Assembly (NCBI GenBank): GCA_020698575.1
Contig: CM036243.1
Span: 28,999,403 to 29,063,402 of the forward strand
Source of the DNA: Bostrychus sinensis
Lineage: Eukaryota; Chordata; Actinopteri; Gobiiformes; Eleotridae
Reading direction: 5' to 3'
DNA: 64,000 nucleotides
A program made the position numbers and the translations under genes. Below the pieces are notes generated by a model. That model was not told where the DNA came from. It saw nothing but the letters and a program-made list of their open reading frames with translations, and did not search any database. Below are positions 35,581-47,731 of the stretch, one piece after another. How positions within the stretch are numbered: position 1 is the first letter of the stretch; each line of letters begins with the position of its first letter.

Positions 35581-36702
35581 GGTTACTGTCAATCACAGGT
35601 CCAGACCATGCCCCCCGCTCACCCCCCTTCCCTCGGCCCTGCCCCTCTGTCTCTGCTGGGAACAGCCCATTCTTTAGCATTTTTCAAGTTTTGGCTGTGG
35701 GCGAAGTAAGGCTCTAACCCTGGGGTTTAGTTACACTTTAAAAGCTCAAAAAAAAAAAAAAAAAGTTGATTTAGCATTATAGGGGAGTTTTAACTGACCA
35801 GTCGCGTTTCAGTGTTAATAATAAATAATAATAAAGCATTAAATCTAAGCTCTAATATGAATTGTATAAAATCATGTCAGGATTATAAAGCAACATTTCT
35901 CTATTCATCCAACAGTGATTAAACAAGTGTTTACACATCTACTCCGAGAAGATACACAAACCAGACAAACCCTTACATTTCCTCTTTGCCGATTCCATTT
36001 TTATCTCTGCAGCGCCTCCATTCATCTTATCTGCCTCATTTGCCAAATTAATTACAATATGAGTAATTTCTGTAGCCTTTATATTCTTAAGTAGTTTAAA
36101 TTTAGACTCGGCTATGACTAATTCCTTTTTCCCCATGGTATACCGGGGGGTCAGTAAATGTATTATACATCCTAATAAGCGTATAGCACTCTACACTTTT
36201 AAGGTGCCAGCCTTGAATGAAGATTTATTGCGGGGCTTGCATTGGGGGAGAGGATCTTTGCAGGCGATCAACCAGGTGCGAGGAAGAAGAGGCAAGAGAA
36301 AAAAATAGGACAATCTAATTGATTTCCTTCCCAGTTATATCCTCCTCATAGCCGATCAAGGCCTGTGGAGTTCTCGATTCCTTTCTCTGCTCACGAGTGA
36401 ACTGATCAACCATTATTATTTCTCTGTGTGACTATTTCATTTTAGCCAGAGCCCCCCTCTGGATGTGACTGGAGGGAGTGTAAAAGTCATTCCCCTGATA
36501 GCTTGTTAATACTTGTCAGCCTTATACTGATGAGGCCACTGCAGAGATTCCTCAGGCGTGGGCTAGATTTAGACTCGTTTAAAATCCACGACAGACAACA
36601 GTAGGGCAACACTGGCATCTGCTGGACAAATCAGAAATTGCAGCTTTGAGTTTATACAGAATTTAGCTAAAGAGCAAAAAGAAGGTGGTATTATCTCTAG
36701 AG
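35581..36702. other. Intronic DNA with a possible conserved noncoding block
   Basis: 35730-35790 holds the right end of the 9130-type repeat. From about 35950 to 36560 the sequence is non-repetitive with homeodomain-type words (CAAATTAATTACAATATGAG) and balanced composition. No exon is supported. Candidate conserved regulatory DNA by texture only. Confidence 0.35.
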
Positions 36703-37791
36703 CAGTGGTTCCCAAACATTTTGGTTTTGTGTGCCCACAGGACCTGATGTAGTCCTGGTTTGGACCCAGCTTAGTCCTACTTTAGTATAAGTTTAGTCCT
36801 GGTTTTATACAGCTTAGTCTTAGTTTAGTTCAGGTTTTAGTCCTGGTTTGACCTGCTTTAGTCTTGGTTTAGAAATAGTTTAGTCCTTGTTTAGTTCTGG
36901 TTTAGACCTTGTTTAGTCCTAGTTTTGTCCTGGTTTAGTCCTGGTTTAGACCTGGTTTAGTCCTGGTTTAGACCTAATTTAGTCCTAGTTTAGACCTAAT
37001 TTAGTCCTAGTTTAGTCTTGGTTTAGACCTTGTTTAGTCCTAGTTTAGTCCTGGTTTAGACCTTGTTTAGCCCTGGTTTAGTCCCAGTTTAGACCTGGTT
37101 TATTCCTGGTTTAGCCCTGGTTTAGACCTTGTTTAGTCCTAGTTTACTCCTGGTTTAGACTTGGTTTAGACCTTGTTTAGTCCTGGTTTAGACCTGGTTT
37201 AAACCTGGTTTACACTTTGTTTAGACCTAGTTTAGTCCTGGTTTAGACCTAATTTAGTCCTAGTTTAGACCTTCTTTAGTTCTGGTTTAGTCTTGGTTTA
37301 GACCTTGTTTAGTCCTAGTTTAGTCCTGGTTTAGACCTTGTTTAGCCCTGGTTTAGTCCCAGTTTAGACCTGGTTTATTCCTGGTTTAGCCCTGGTTTAG
37401 ACCTTGTTTAGTCCTAGTTTACTCCTGGTTTAGACCTGGTTTAGACCTTGTTTAGTCCTGGTTTAGACCTGGTTTAAACCTGGTTTACACTTTGTTTAGA
37501 CCTAGTTTAGTCCTGGTTTAGGCCTTGTTTAGTCCTAGTTTAGCCCTGGTTTAAACCTGGCTTAGACCTAGTTTAGTCCCAGTTTAGAAATGGTTGAGTC
37601 CCGGTTTAGACCTGGTTTAGTCCTGGTTTAGACTTGGTTTAGTCTTGGTTTAGACCTGGTTTAGGTTTATTTTAGTCTTTGAAAGTGAAATTTATAAAGG
37701 TAATATCAATGATCAAACAACTCCATGTACCCCCTGCAATGTGCTTCGCGTACCCCTAGGGGTCCCCTGTACCCCTGGTTGGGAAACACTG
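36703..37791. mobile_element. hAT element filled with a TTTAGTCCTGG minisatellite
   Basis: The perfect 8-bp duplication CTCTAGAG flanks it (36695-36702, 37792-37799). The ends are CAGTGGTTCCCAAAC and the reverse of CAGTGTTTCCCAACC. About 36760-37670 is a tandem array of 11-12 bp units (TTTAGTCCTGG, TTTAGACCTGG), the reverse complement of the array at 10420-11330. Confidence 0.93.
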
Positions 37792-37799
37792 CTCTAGAG

Positions 37800-38310
37800 G
37801 TAGCACACTCACTGTCCTGGTTTAATTTGGCTTTTAATTGTGGGACCCAGTTTTATCCCTGATCATTTCAACAGAACCAACATTTCCAGTTTTAACATGA
37901 ATTTTATAAAATGAATGAATTAAACTTGTTACACTATAGTATGTAGCGAAAACACCATTTAAGTTGAACATTGAAACTGTATTCAACATCCTTGCAGCCC
38001 ATTAGGACCTGGCCCACCAGTTGGGAAACAAAACAGTACATGTTAATACATTCTGGTTGGTTTGGTTTGTTGTAAATAGTAGACTCAAAATGCTGCTTTA
38101 TTTACTTTACAGTAGACCTTTTTCCACAAAAAACAGAAGTAGTTATGTGTCACGTTATCCCATTTCCGGTTTGTGCTCGTCTAAGCCAAAATGGAGCAAG
38201 TGTTTTAAACAAGATTAGTAAATTTCACGTTTGCAGGCGTAGTAACAGTTACAGGGGCAAAAACATCCACAAATAAACCAAAACAAAGGCTACGTTCTAT
38301 GGTAAGTTCT
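37800..38310. other. Intronic DNA, no gene recognised
   Basis: No exon or element end supported. Confidence 0.5.
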
Positions 38311-38318
38311 TTCATGGC

Positions 38319-38581
38319 TAGGGTGACCAGAAATGTAGACCCAAAAACTGGGACACTTCAGAGTACATGACACACGGGCTTAAATTTTGAATATGATTGA
38401 CAAATATGAATTTAAAAAATGATATTGTACATAATTTTAGTCTTTAGACGGATGTGTTTTAAATTTTCTCTGCTTTTCTATTGGTTAAAATGGGGACAAC
38501 TGGGACCTGGTTTCTTGAAAATTGGGACATATAAGTGAAACTGAAACTGTCCTGGTTAAATAGGGACATCTGGTCACCCTA
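38319..38581. mobile_element. hAT-type MITE with TAGGGTGACCAGA ends
   Basis: TAGGGTGACCAGA at the left and TCTGGTCACCCTA at the right form the inverted repeats. The perfect 8-bp duplication TTCATGGC flanks it (38311-38318, 38582-38589). Confidence 0.95.
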
Positions 38582-38589
38582 TTCATGGC

Positions 38590-41000
38590 AAATTTATTCA
38601 CGATTATTGAGGAAAGTAAAGAAGAAAGCTTAAATACTGTCATCAATTAGTATTAGCTAACTACTGTTGACAGCAAATCAACAGTAGTATTAAATTCTGT
38701 GAGACTGAACATGTCGCAAATGATTTTTTAGACCTATAGTTGATATATTTACTGCTGATTTTGACTCACAGTACGAGTGATGCTGATGTTTTGTTAATGA
38801 AAACAAGCTCATTTGTGTGAAAAGAGATAGAGGGATATATTTTAAGTCATATTATGTAATAAATGGCATCTTTCTTCATCTCTCTTCTGTATAGTATAAA
38901 ATGTAATGGAGGGACCGGTAGCTGTCAGAGCAAAAACTCTTATTTTGGGCTCGGTTTTACGCCACGACCGTAAATAGCGCGGCTCGACTTCCAATTGAAA
39001 ACAAAGAGAGAAAAAAAGGTCTATACAGTGACTCTATATTATGAGTGGGTTTATCGTGACTTCCTGTCCACAGTTACATGTCCCAGTGTTGACTGAACCT
39101 TAGCTCGGACCATCTGTGCTCTTCTTGGCCCGATTTAACCTTTCCCCCTTTGACCTGACGACCCCGCCATGACCCCATCACCTTTCACTCAGCGGGATGG
39201 AACTGCTCCCCTTCTGCTGCCACTAAATGAACTAACTTCAGTTTGTTTGTGCATAAGATGGACTATGTGTAATACGCTTTAATGCTATAATGTTTGGCTA
39301 CACTGTAAACAATGACAACAGAATTAAAAATGGAGAAATAAAACAGGAGTCAGAGTTATTGTTATGAGATATGGGATTAGAGCTACACCAAGAAGCCTCC
39401 AAAAACACAGTCCGATATCACAAAATTAGAATATTATGGGAAAGTCAGTCTAGTAGTTCAGTGAAATACATAAATAAGATAGATTAAGTACAATATTTAC
39501 TTTACAATTAATGAAAACCAGAATTTGGTGTCTCATAAAATTAGAATATTACATAATCATCACAAATCAAATTATTTGCAATTATTTCACAAATAAATCA
39601 TGTTTGTCATTTACAACTCAGGCAGATTTGCATGTGGATAGTCCAATCTGCATTTGCACCTCTGCGCAGTCAGATTTTTTTTTTTTTTGAGACATTTGTC
39701 CCGCATTTTGAGACAGCAAGATTTATTCACAAAAAAATTCCTGTTCTCAACCACTAGGGGCAGTGTTCAACAACAGGGGCTATTTTCTAACTGTTTCTTC
39801 GCTGTAAGCAGCTTGTAAACAGAGAAGTTGTGTGACACAGATGGGAAAATGAGAGATCATTGATAGTGGGCTCCTTAGTGGTCACTGAGTGCATTAAATA
39901 TGTGGCTTACTTAAAAACTAAATACACAAATGCAGCTAAAACCCCTGTTTAAAGGAGTAGATGCAGTTTGTCTATAATAAAGTTAGACTGATCCTCCACA
40001 TGTTTTTGCTGCAGTGCTTGTCCTGCTGCTAACTTACAGCCAGGCAGCAGTGAGAGCATAGCCCCTGTTGCCCCCAGTGGCCGTCACTGGAACAGAATTT
40101 CTTTTGTGAATAAATTTTACTGTCTCATAAAGATCCAAATGCGCAGAAGTGATGAATGCACGAATGGAGCGATCCACAAATGCATACTGAACAATTCACA
40201 TGCAAAACTGCAGATTTATAATTTACAAAATGATTTATTTGTGAAATATTTGTGAATAATATATTTGCAAAAATTGCTGCATCCAAGTCACAAATTAGGG
40301 ATTTTGAATAAATCATTCTACATTTACTGTTGCATCAATTAATTTTATTGAGACAAATATAGCTCCATAAAATTCATATTTCTACCATAATTATTGATGA
40401 AAGTCAGTAAACTAACTTCTTTGTATATAAGATGGACAATGTGTTATGTACTGTAAAAAATGATATGATATTGGGCTATGTAAATATCAAAAACTTACAA
40501 GTTGTGGAATTAGAGCTACACTTACAAGCAAACCTGTCCACCTCCACAAATGCTACAAATACTACATGCAAAAATTTGAATATCACAAAAGACTGTATAT
40601 TGCGGTATATAAACTTGAAACTGAAACCAAACGTCGCAGCAGGCTAAGACATGAAAAATCACTGAAGACTCGTTCGAGCTGAACAAGTCCACTCAATCAC
40701 AAAGAAACAAAGGATAAAAACAACGATCTACAGAAAGTTTCACTCGCCTACACAGGTGAGTGCAATCATTAAAATCCCCAGACACCACACCCACGGTGCC
40801 ACCCACAAACACCGGTGAGAACGCCCGCCCAGGAAGAAACCACAGAGACAAAAAACAACAAACTATTTATGGCTCTTACACAATATAAAAACAGGGCAGA
40901 TTAAATAAAAAATGAGAAATGCAACAGGTGTCAGAGCTACAAAGTTCAGCGGTGGAAGATCTTGACTATACTGTGACCACAGGCTGTGTGGATGTCTTAC
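38590..41000. other. Intronic DNA with dispersed-repeat traces
   Basis: AAAATTAGAATATTA occurs at 39422 and 39538, a word typical of a common vertebrate dispersed element. 39680-40330 contains repeated 'TTTGTGAATAAAT' words. No gene recognised. Confidence 0.4.
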
Positions 41001-41135
41001 CTGATCTAAATGGGCGGCGCTCTTGTCGGGCTTCCCCTCTGTTAACTGTTTGTCCGGCAGCAGGAAGAACTCGGCCGCTGTGGGTAAACCGGGCAGCACT
41101 GTGACCAGGAGCTGCTCCTCTCTCACTCCTGTGGC
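41001..41135 (-). CDS. sorcs1: sorcs1 exon h: membrane-proximal domain
   Basis: 135 bp, exactly 45 codons, acceptor ctcgtgcag|GCC, donor GATCAG|gtaaga. It encodes ATGVREEQLLVTVLPGLPT, then AAEFFLLPDKQ and a lysine-rich variable stretch ending HLDQ. The core matches the SorCS1 motif ATGV...VLPGLPT-AE-F-LP. The 26.6-kb intron full of mobile elements follows it. Confidence 0.95.
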
Positions 41136-42769
41136 CTGCACGAGAAACAAATGCAGATGCACAAATACAAACAACTGTGAGTTAGCCTGACAGGTTATTT
41201 AGAATTGTAAAGTGTTATCAGTTCTCTAAGTAAAAAATGTATGCACGTAACAAATGGTTAAATATTGTCTTGAAACTTCAATAAATATGGAGTAGTTGCA
41301 TCGTAAATAACCCTAAAATGATGTTGTGTTTTGTTTTTCATCTGGAGCTCTATCATCCCACAGTTCTATGTTGTTCCCATATTTCTGAGATTATTTTTAA
41401 GTATATGGTGTTGTGTTTAACCCCAACCCCTCAATCTTAGAAATGTGGGCACATATAGGGCTGCCCTCCTTATATCAGGGATGTTTATAATTAAAAATAC
41501 AAATAATACATTTCAAAAAATAAAGGATAAATGCATGCAAGTATTTTTATTGTATTTGCATTACACTCGGTGATTAAAACCAGAACTGCTACGGTGGCAC
41601 TTCATACTAATGTAAGTATTTTACCTTCTGTTTACAGTTATATACTTGTTTAAAAATATTACTTTAAAACATTTTTTAGTCAACAGTCAGTGTTTTTTGT
41701 AACATTTTTTATGGAAATATATGGAGAAAAATATGACAGACTTTTGAACAGAGAGATTGTGTAGTTGGGGGTCTGCGTGGGATTTTCAGAAATTTAAGGG
41801 GGGGACTTTGGAAAGAGCTGGTTTAGATTATAATTTCAAGTGGCCCTCCATACAAAAACAGAGATTCTCAGTCATATACAAAAAGGTTAAATCAAAAGCA
41901 TTGCTGGAAGATCTTTTGTCATCTTTATTAGTTGTTTCATCCTTTCTTATGTTATTGTATGTACCTAGGCTTACACTGATGCATTATGAATATAGGACCT
42001 CTGAATGCAACAAAACTACATCATGTATTCTCCACAATCCTTTTTAGATTCTTCTGCATCTGCCATGAATTTGAATGTTTTCCACAATCATGTCACATCC
42101 CCATCTAATTCTTATTTTTTCATGTTTTGCCTCCCGGGTTTGGGTTGTCATAGCAAAATGATGTCAATAACAAATAACAAATCCGACATGTTCAGTGAAG
42201 AATGGAGAGAGACAGAGAGAGCTGCTTATATTTTTGGCATCCATTTTGATTTTTTGCCGGATCAAAAAGTGTGAAAATATGACGCAAGACTCCGATTGCT
42301 TCTTTTCAGGAAGCAAGAGAAGTATTGATGTTTGGAGGATGTTGCTGCAAACATGAAGTTAATGAGGCAGGAGTTGTCATGCGTATGTGGCTTGAATGAT
42401 GTTTTGCCCTCGACAGGTCGCGAAGCACTCAACTCTGAGCATCTCTTCTGGTCAAAACACATTAAGTGCATTACAACATTTATCCATCCCATGCACCACC
42501 ACTGCTTCAAATGTCCAGGAGCTTGTTACTCTCTGGCCCTGAACCCTCACGGTGTGTACCACTACTGCAATCAGCATGTTCTTGAACTACATTTCCCTCT
42601 GCTCCCCCTCCGCCTCGTCGTTTATCATCATAAAAGTCAAATGTGTGTCTGAGAAGCCTTGAGGGGGTCGGAGAGAGGCAGAGGTGCAGTCAGTGTTTAC
42701 CCGAATAAAGGGAATCGGAGCTGGAATGCAAAAAAAATAGAAAAAAAAAGGCCTGAAAGGGCAGTCTAC
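41136..42769. other. sorcs1 intron, no gene recognised
   Basis: No exon or clear element end is supported. Confidence 0.5.
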
Positions 42770-42882
42770 CTGGATCAGGCAGTTCTTGATGACTCGGCTC
42801 ACATCCAGTCTCCACTCGGCTACATCGGGGTTGTGCTCGTCCAGGTTTGATGAAAAGGCCAAAAGATGCGATCGGAAGTAGT
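42770..42882 (-). CDS. sorcs1: sorcs1 exon g: membrane-proximal domain, start
   Basis: 113 bp, acceptor ctccccgcag|AC, donor ATCCAG|gtagac. It encodes (D)YFRSHLLAFSSNLDEHNPD, then VAEWRLDVSRVIKNCLIQ. The pattern FS-NLD--NPD--EWR-D---VIK is shared by all SorCS receptors, and RVIK favours SorCS1. It exits in phase 0 before the ATGV exon. Confidence 0.95.
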
Positions 42883-43168
42883 CTGCGGGGAGAGCAGGAA
42901 AATGTATGGGTGTATTTTAACATGAGGGAAAGATGAAGAGTTCAGCAGTTTCACGTAGAACCAGCCTCGATAAAGAGTACATGACCATTTATCACACACG
43001 GCAAGGTTTGATCAGGTAAAAAGTGCCCTGCAAACCTTTTACTACAGAGCTTCTTCAAAGGGAATAGTTGGCTCTCAAAGTACCACTTTAATAAACTAAA
43101 ATTGGTCTAAATCAGCACTTACCCAGGTTTAAAGTAAAAAAATAATAATGACTCAAAAATGTGTTTAA

Positions 43169-43667
43169 CCCTCAGGCCCTCCTTTAAAAAAAATCATGTT
43201 CTTCTTCTTAAAGCCCTTTTAGGTCACAGGGTCACATTTAAAAATATAAAACATTTCAGTATTTTTGATCATTAACCCCTGTCCTCATCATACATAACAA
43301 AAGTGAATTCATTTTTATATTTTTAACCCTTTAAAAGCCAGTTTGCTTACATTATTCTAACATATTTATAAATAAAACATGCATTATTTATTTAAAAATG
43401 CAAAGTAACTTTTTTGTTAGTGCAGGAATTACCAGTCCCAGATAGGTCACTGATTAGTCCTAAAACTGATTTTGATACATTTTTACTTTTTGTGCCATTA
43501 CAAAAAAGATCTAAAACTTACGTTCTTCCTCTTAAAGCCCTAAGAGGCTGAGCTACAGTGAATTTTGTGGTGTTTTTTTTGTTTGCGTATTTTTTAGCCT
43601 CTGTGGCTAAAAGAAAAGCAAAAAATACATTTGAAAAGCCCTAAAAGAGTGGCAGGAGGGCCTGAGG
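43169..43667. mobile_element. piggyBac-type MITE, 499 bp
   Basis: TTAA (43165-43168 and 43668-43671) flanks CCCTCAGGCCCTCC at the left and GGAGGGCCTGAGG at the right, an inverted repeat. TTAA duplication marks piggyBac-type insertion. Non-coding. Confidence 0.9.
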
Positions 43668-43866
43668 TTAATTAAATTTAACTAATTAAAGACAAAACTG
43701 GGATAATACCAGGGCTATATTAAAGACTACAGGTAAAGTGAACCTAAATCAGGACTAAGATGTGGTCTACATGCCAAATCCACCTAGCAGGATTAAAAGA
43801 AGAGCAACCAGAGGCAGAACCTGAAGACAGACTATGAGAAAACACAAAATTTGTGATGGGTTAGAT

Positions 43867-43951
43867 CAGCCTTTCCCAAAGTCAAGCCCCCTTAAAAATC
43901 AGACAATCCCATGTGGACCCCCAACAATGAACCACACTTTGGGAACCACTG
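43867..43951. mobile_element. 85-bp hAT-type mini element
   Basis: Left CAGCCTTTCCCAAAGT and right ACTTTGGGAACCACTG are imperfect inverted repeats. GGTTAGAT / GGTTAGCC flank it, a worn 8-bp duplication. It is little more than two termini joined. Confidence 0.75.
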
Positions 43952-44499
43952 GGTTAGCCATTTATGAGGAAAACTCTGATTTCTGAGTATCGTTAAATAT
44001 TAAAGATGTTAAACATAAACTTTACCAGAAAGTCTGATTTACTAAGTTGGCTTTACTCTGTAGTGAATATAAATGCACTACAGGCGTTTTGCTGAACAAC
44101 ATGGTCATGGTCAACAATCATTGATAAAACTGACATTTTAGACTGTTTTTAAACTGTTAAAAATAAAGAAAATTAAATGAATGCAACCTATGCTATTCTC
44201 TTTTATAAACAACATGTTTTCCTGCTTTTATAGCCCAGTTATCCAAGTTATTCAGCCCTATTCTCTGTACTTCCTGTAAAATTGTAGTTCAAATGTTAGC
44301 ACTAGATATAATATATTAATGCATTTGCCATCTAATTAATTAATTATCTTATCTTTAATTATCCATTATTCTCTTTGCCACCCCATAATTTTTCCTCTAG
44401 ATCTACCCCTGAAACTAACCAACCTATAATTATCTATATTTTAACTCTCACACTGCTGCTTAGTTCTCCGCTGTTTTCAACCAAATCAAGTTGCTTTAT
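43952..44499. other. sorcs1 intron, hAT repeat end
   Basis: CTCTAGATCTACCCCTG (44395-44411) with GCCACCCC upstream is a worn hAT end like that at 16735. Nothing else recognised. Confidence 0.4.
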
Positions 44500-44800
44500 A
44501 ATCTTTTATTTGTTTCTAAATGCATTAATGGCCTTGCCCCACGTTATTTGTCTGACCTCCTCGAGGCTTGAGCAATACTCTCGCTCATGTTCTCTCAGGT
44601 CGGCAGATCAGGCTCTGCTTGAAGCTCCTCAGTCAAAGAGGAAAGCCAGAGGTGGCCGTGTCTCTTCTGTTGCGGCCCCCAGAAATTGGAATGGGCCACC
44701 ATTACACATTAGACAGTTTTAAAATGCTACCTTAAAACATTTTCTCTTCGGCTATGAACTTAGTGTTGTTTTATCTTTGTTTTAGTGTATTCTGTCTTTT
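44500..44800 (+). mobile_element. LINE reverse-transcriptase C-terminal fragment
   Basis: In two frames it reads INGLAPRYLSDLL and then RSADQALLEAPQSKRKARGG with RVSSVAAPRNWNGPPLHIR, the conserved end of L2/Rex-type LINE proteins (NGLAPRYL ... RS-D--LL--P ... FS-A-P-LWN-LP-HIR). Frameshifts show it is dead. Confidence 0.8.
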
Positions 44801-45925
44801 CTGCAATTGTTTTATCTTTTATCTAAAAGCAGGTGATTATTATATGCTATCCAAGACTTGACATTTTTTTTTTTTTCCTCAATGGGCACTGTGGCTAGTG
44901 TTTGTCAGAAGTTACTAGTGTTTTTACTAGGCACAGTTTTTAATTAGTGGAGTTTTTGTGTATAGTATACAATAGACTTAAAGAAACATACAATTGTTTT
45001 GGTTTTTATGGTTTTTCAGCAAATATAAAAACCAGAAGGTTTACTGAAAAAAGTGTGTCACATTTTTAAAACATATGTAATTGTTTTGAAATTCTAAATT
45101 TTCTTTCTTAAATCATGTTGAATTATTATATAATATGTGTGCACTCAAGCACAATAACAGAAATTAAGGTCTAACCTCTGAAGTTAAGCTATAGGCCTAG
45201 GTATGTACAAAATTTGTGGCAGTGGGAGTATTTGTGTTTCTAGCCACAATGAAAATCTACCTGCATTTGGCTGGTTGGTCAGTGTTAATGTCAAACCCTG
45301 ATGCTGTCTAATATTAACAATGCAAGAAGACCTTTCTGTGCACTCATTATAAAGTTGGTAAAAAAACATCACATTTTAAAGAAACTACATTGAGTCTTTT
45401 AATTTTACTTTCAGTTCTCAGCTTTTTTTCCAAAACCAACAAAATATGTTTCAAGCTTAATACAAGGGAAGATCACTGCCATCATCTCTCTGCAGTATTA
45501 CTTTATTATATTAATCATAGGGCTCTGTATAAGTAATTAGCTCATATACGTATGTATGTAGCTCAGCAGTATTCAGATCTGCTACCAGTGCATATTTGAC
45601 CTGATGCCAGTGTATTGAAATATTTTTACTGCAGAGGAGCCATGCTTACGAGACTGGACAGTGGAATGAATTGTCCCCAACAGGAAAAACAAGCAATACC
45701 CAAGGGACTAAATGTATGTAAACACTAACTTGAATGAATATTACTGCATAGTATAATCTTGTCACTCATGGTCGACCCCATATTTTTAACAAATCGAGGT
45801 TATTCTTGCTAATCCTTTAGTTACACCGCTCTAATATAATCTATGAGGTGCTGTCATGTGTACTCGGTGTATTTACAGTCCTCTGCCGTCCCAGTAGAGT
45901 ATGGAGTGTCACGGAGTCAGCTCAC

Positions 45926-46049
45926 CGTGGACAGCAATGGTTTTTCTGTCCTGCATTATGCTGTTCCCGGCGGACACCTGCACAGTGACCGAGTTGGCGC
46001 CTTCCAGGGAGAACGTGCACGCCACACTTCCCTCCAGAGTGATTAGGGG
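45926..46049 (-). CDS. sorcs1: sorcs1 exon f: extracellular PKD-type domain
   Basis: 124 bp encoding PLITLEGSVACTFSLEGA, then NSVTVQVSAGNSIMQDRKTIAVH and one base of the next codon; donor CACG|gtgagc. The acceptor is a tandem NAGNAG (ctgcagcag). Using the first AG adds one Gln before PLI and moves the exon start to 46052. The second AG matches the mammalian protein, so 46049 is chosen. It lies beside the ACT-repeat tract that starts about 210 bp upstream in the intron. Confidence 0.94.
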
Positions 46050-46259
46050 CTGCTGCAGACACAAGAAACACACAAGAAAATGGTTTGACGAGACATACGC
46101 AGTGGCAGCAGTAGAAGAAGAAGTCTCCTGGGACAGACGCCTTATCAGCGGCTGCTTAACATCTCACACTTACACTGCAGAGGGCGAAAATATCCCAATG
46201 ATTACAGGAGCAAAAGTAAAAAAAGTTGTATTCAGTGGAAAGATTACTTAAGTACTTAT

Positions 46260-47138
46260 TGCTAGTATCTTAACTACTACCATACTTACTACTTCTACTA
46301 TTATTACTACTACCACCTCTCCAGCTAATACTACAACTACTACCTCTACAAGAACTCTTCTTCTACTACTACTACCTACTTACTGAAAGTAATTATGATT
46401 ACTACCACTACTACCACAATTGCAGCTACTACTACCACTACTACTGTACTACTACTACTTCTACTGCTAAGTACTACTAAAATTACAACTATTACTACAA
46501 CTTCTATAACCACTACAACAATCTTTTTGTCTTCTACTACCGACATCTACTGGTTCTTCTACTATTGGTGGTACTACTACTACTAGTGGTGGTCCTACTA
46601 CTACTACTACTACTGGTGGTACTACTACTACTATCATTCATCACAATGACAACTTGTGTTAAAGTTTAAAAAAAGTATTGAGTGGAAAGTTTATTCAAAC
46701 AGAAAGTACTTGCTCATACAACTACAACTACTGCTATTACTATTTTCACTACAACTCCTTTTACTACTACTATTTTACTACGAATACTACCCACTTTGCC
46801 AGCAACATAACTACTACTACTTTACCACTACTATTTGTCCCGCTACTACTTCTACTTCAACTACTACTAATATTACTATTATTACTACTGCTGATATTAC
46901 TGCTATTACTACTTTTATTATTATCACTACAACAACTCCTTGCTCTACTACTACTTCTACTGCTACTACAAATACTACCCAATTGCCAGTAGCATGACTA
47001 CTACTCTACTACTAATTGTACTGCTACTACTTCTACTGCTGCTACTACTAATGCTAATACTACTATTAATATTACTACTACTGCTAATATTACTACTATT
47101 ACTACTTTTATTATTACCACTACAACAACTACTACTAC
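46260..47138. repeat. ACT/TAC trinucleotide-repeat tract, about 0.9 kb
   Basis: An imperfect (ACT)n array with (TTA)n and (CTG)n patches, starting about 210 bp from exon 45926-46049. Long frames inside it are an artefact of the triplet period. Confidence 0.95.
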
Positions 47139-47705
47139 CAGTGGTGGAATGTAACAAAGTAAAGGTACTTAGTTACTTAAGTACAATTTTCATATATCTG
47201 TACTTTACTTGAGTCATTTTTACAAGGGCTACTTTTACTTTTACTTCACTACATTTTAGAGCAAGTATCAGTACTTTTTACTCCACTACATTTTTTGAGT
47301 TGGTTTGAAGTACAGAGTAGTTTTGGTTTAAAATCATGTGTTTTTGTCTTGGCCTCATTGTAGACACACAGTACTTAAATATAACAGATGCAGTAAAGTA
47401 GTACTGCTTTAGAAACATCAGAATAATAAAGACAGAAGACCTCAGCGACAGATTCAGTCTCTTCTACTGCACCAGTTTGTTCATTTCAGCTTTTCAGCAA
47501 AATCTCTCACATTTAACACATTCATGAGTTGTCGAGTCTGTGCAGAATACTTTTACTTTTTTATTCACAAGTTCATTTAAAAATAAGTACTTTTATATTT
47601 TTACTTAAGTAGAAATTTTAGGTTATACTTTCACTTGAGTACATTTTTGCTCCTTTATCTGTACTTTTAATTAAGTAAAGAAATTGAATATTTTTTCTAC
47701 CACTG
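47139..47705. mobile_element. hAT-type non-autonomous element inserted in the ACT tract
   Basis: Begins CAGTGGTGGAATGTAAC and ends TTTTTTCTACCACTG, with AGTAC-rich interior, a common fish family. ACTACTAC lies on both sides; as the target is an ACT repeat, this duplication is weak evidence by itself. Confidence 0.85.
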
Positions 47706-47731
47706 ACTACTACTAAAATCCTACTAAAATA

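Noticed and set aside
42332..42652. A 106-codon plus-strand frame with several Cys and His
   Set aside because: Cys/His spacing fits no zinc-finger pattern I know, there are no splice signals, and it is antisense in a sorcs1 intron.
46395..47212. Several long frames rich in Leu, Thr or Tyr
   Set aside because: They arise from the ACT-repeat period, so every frame stays open.
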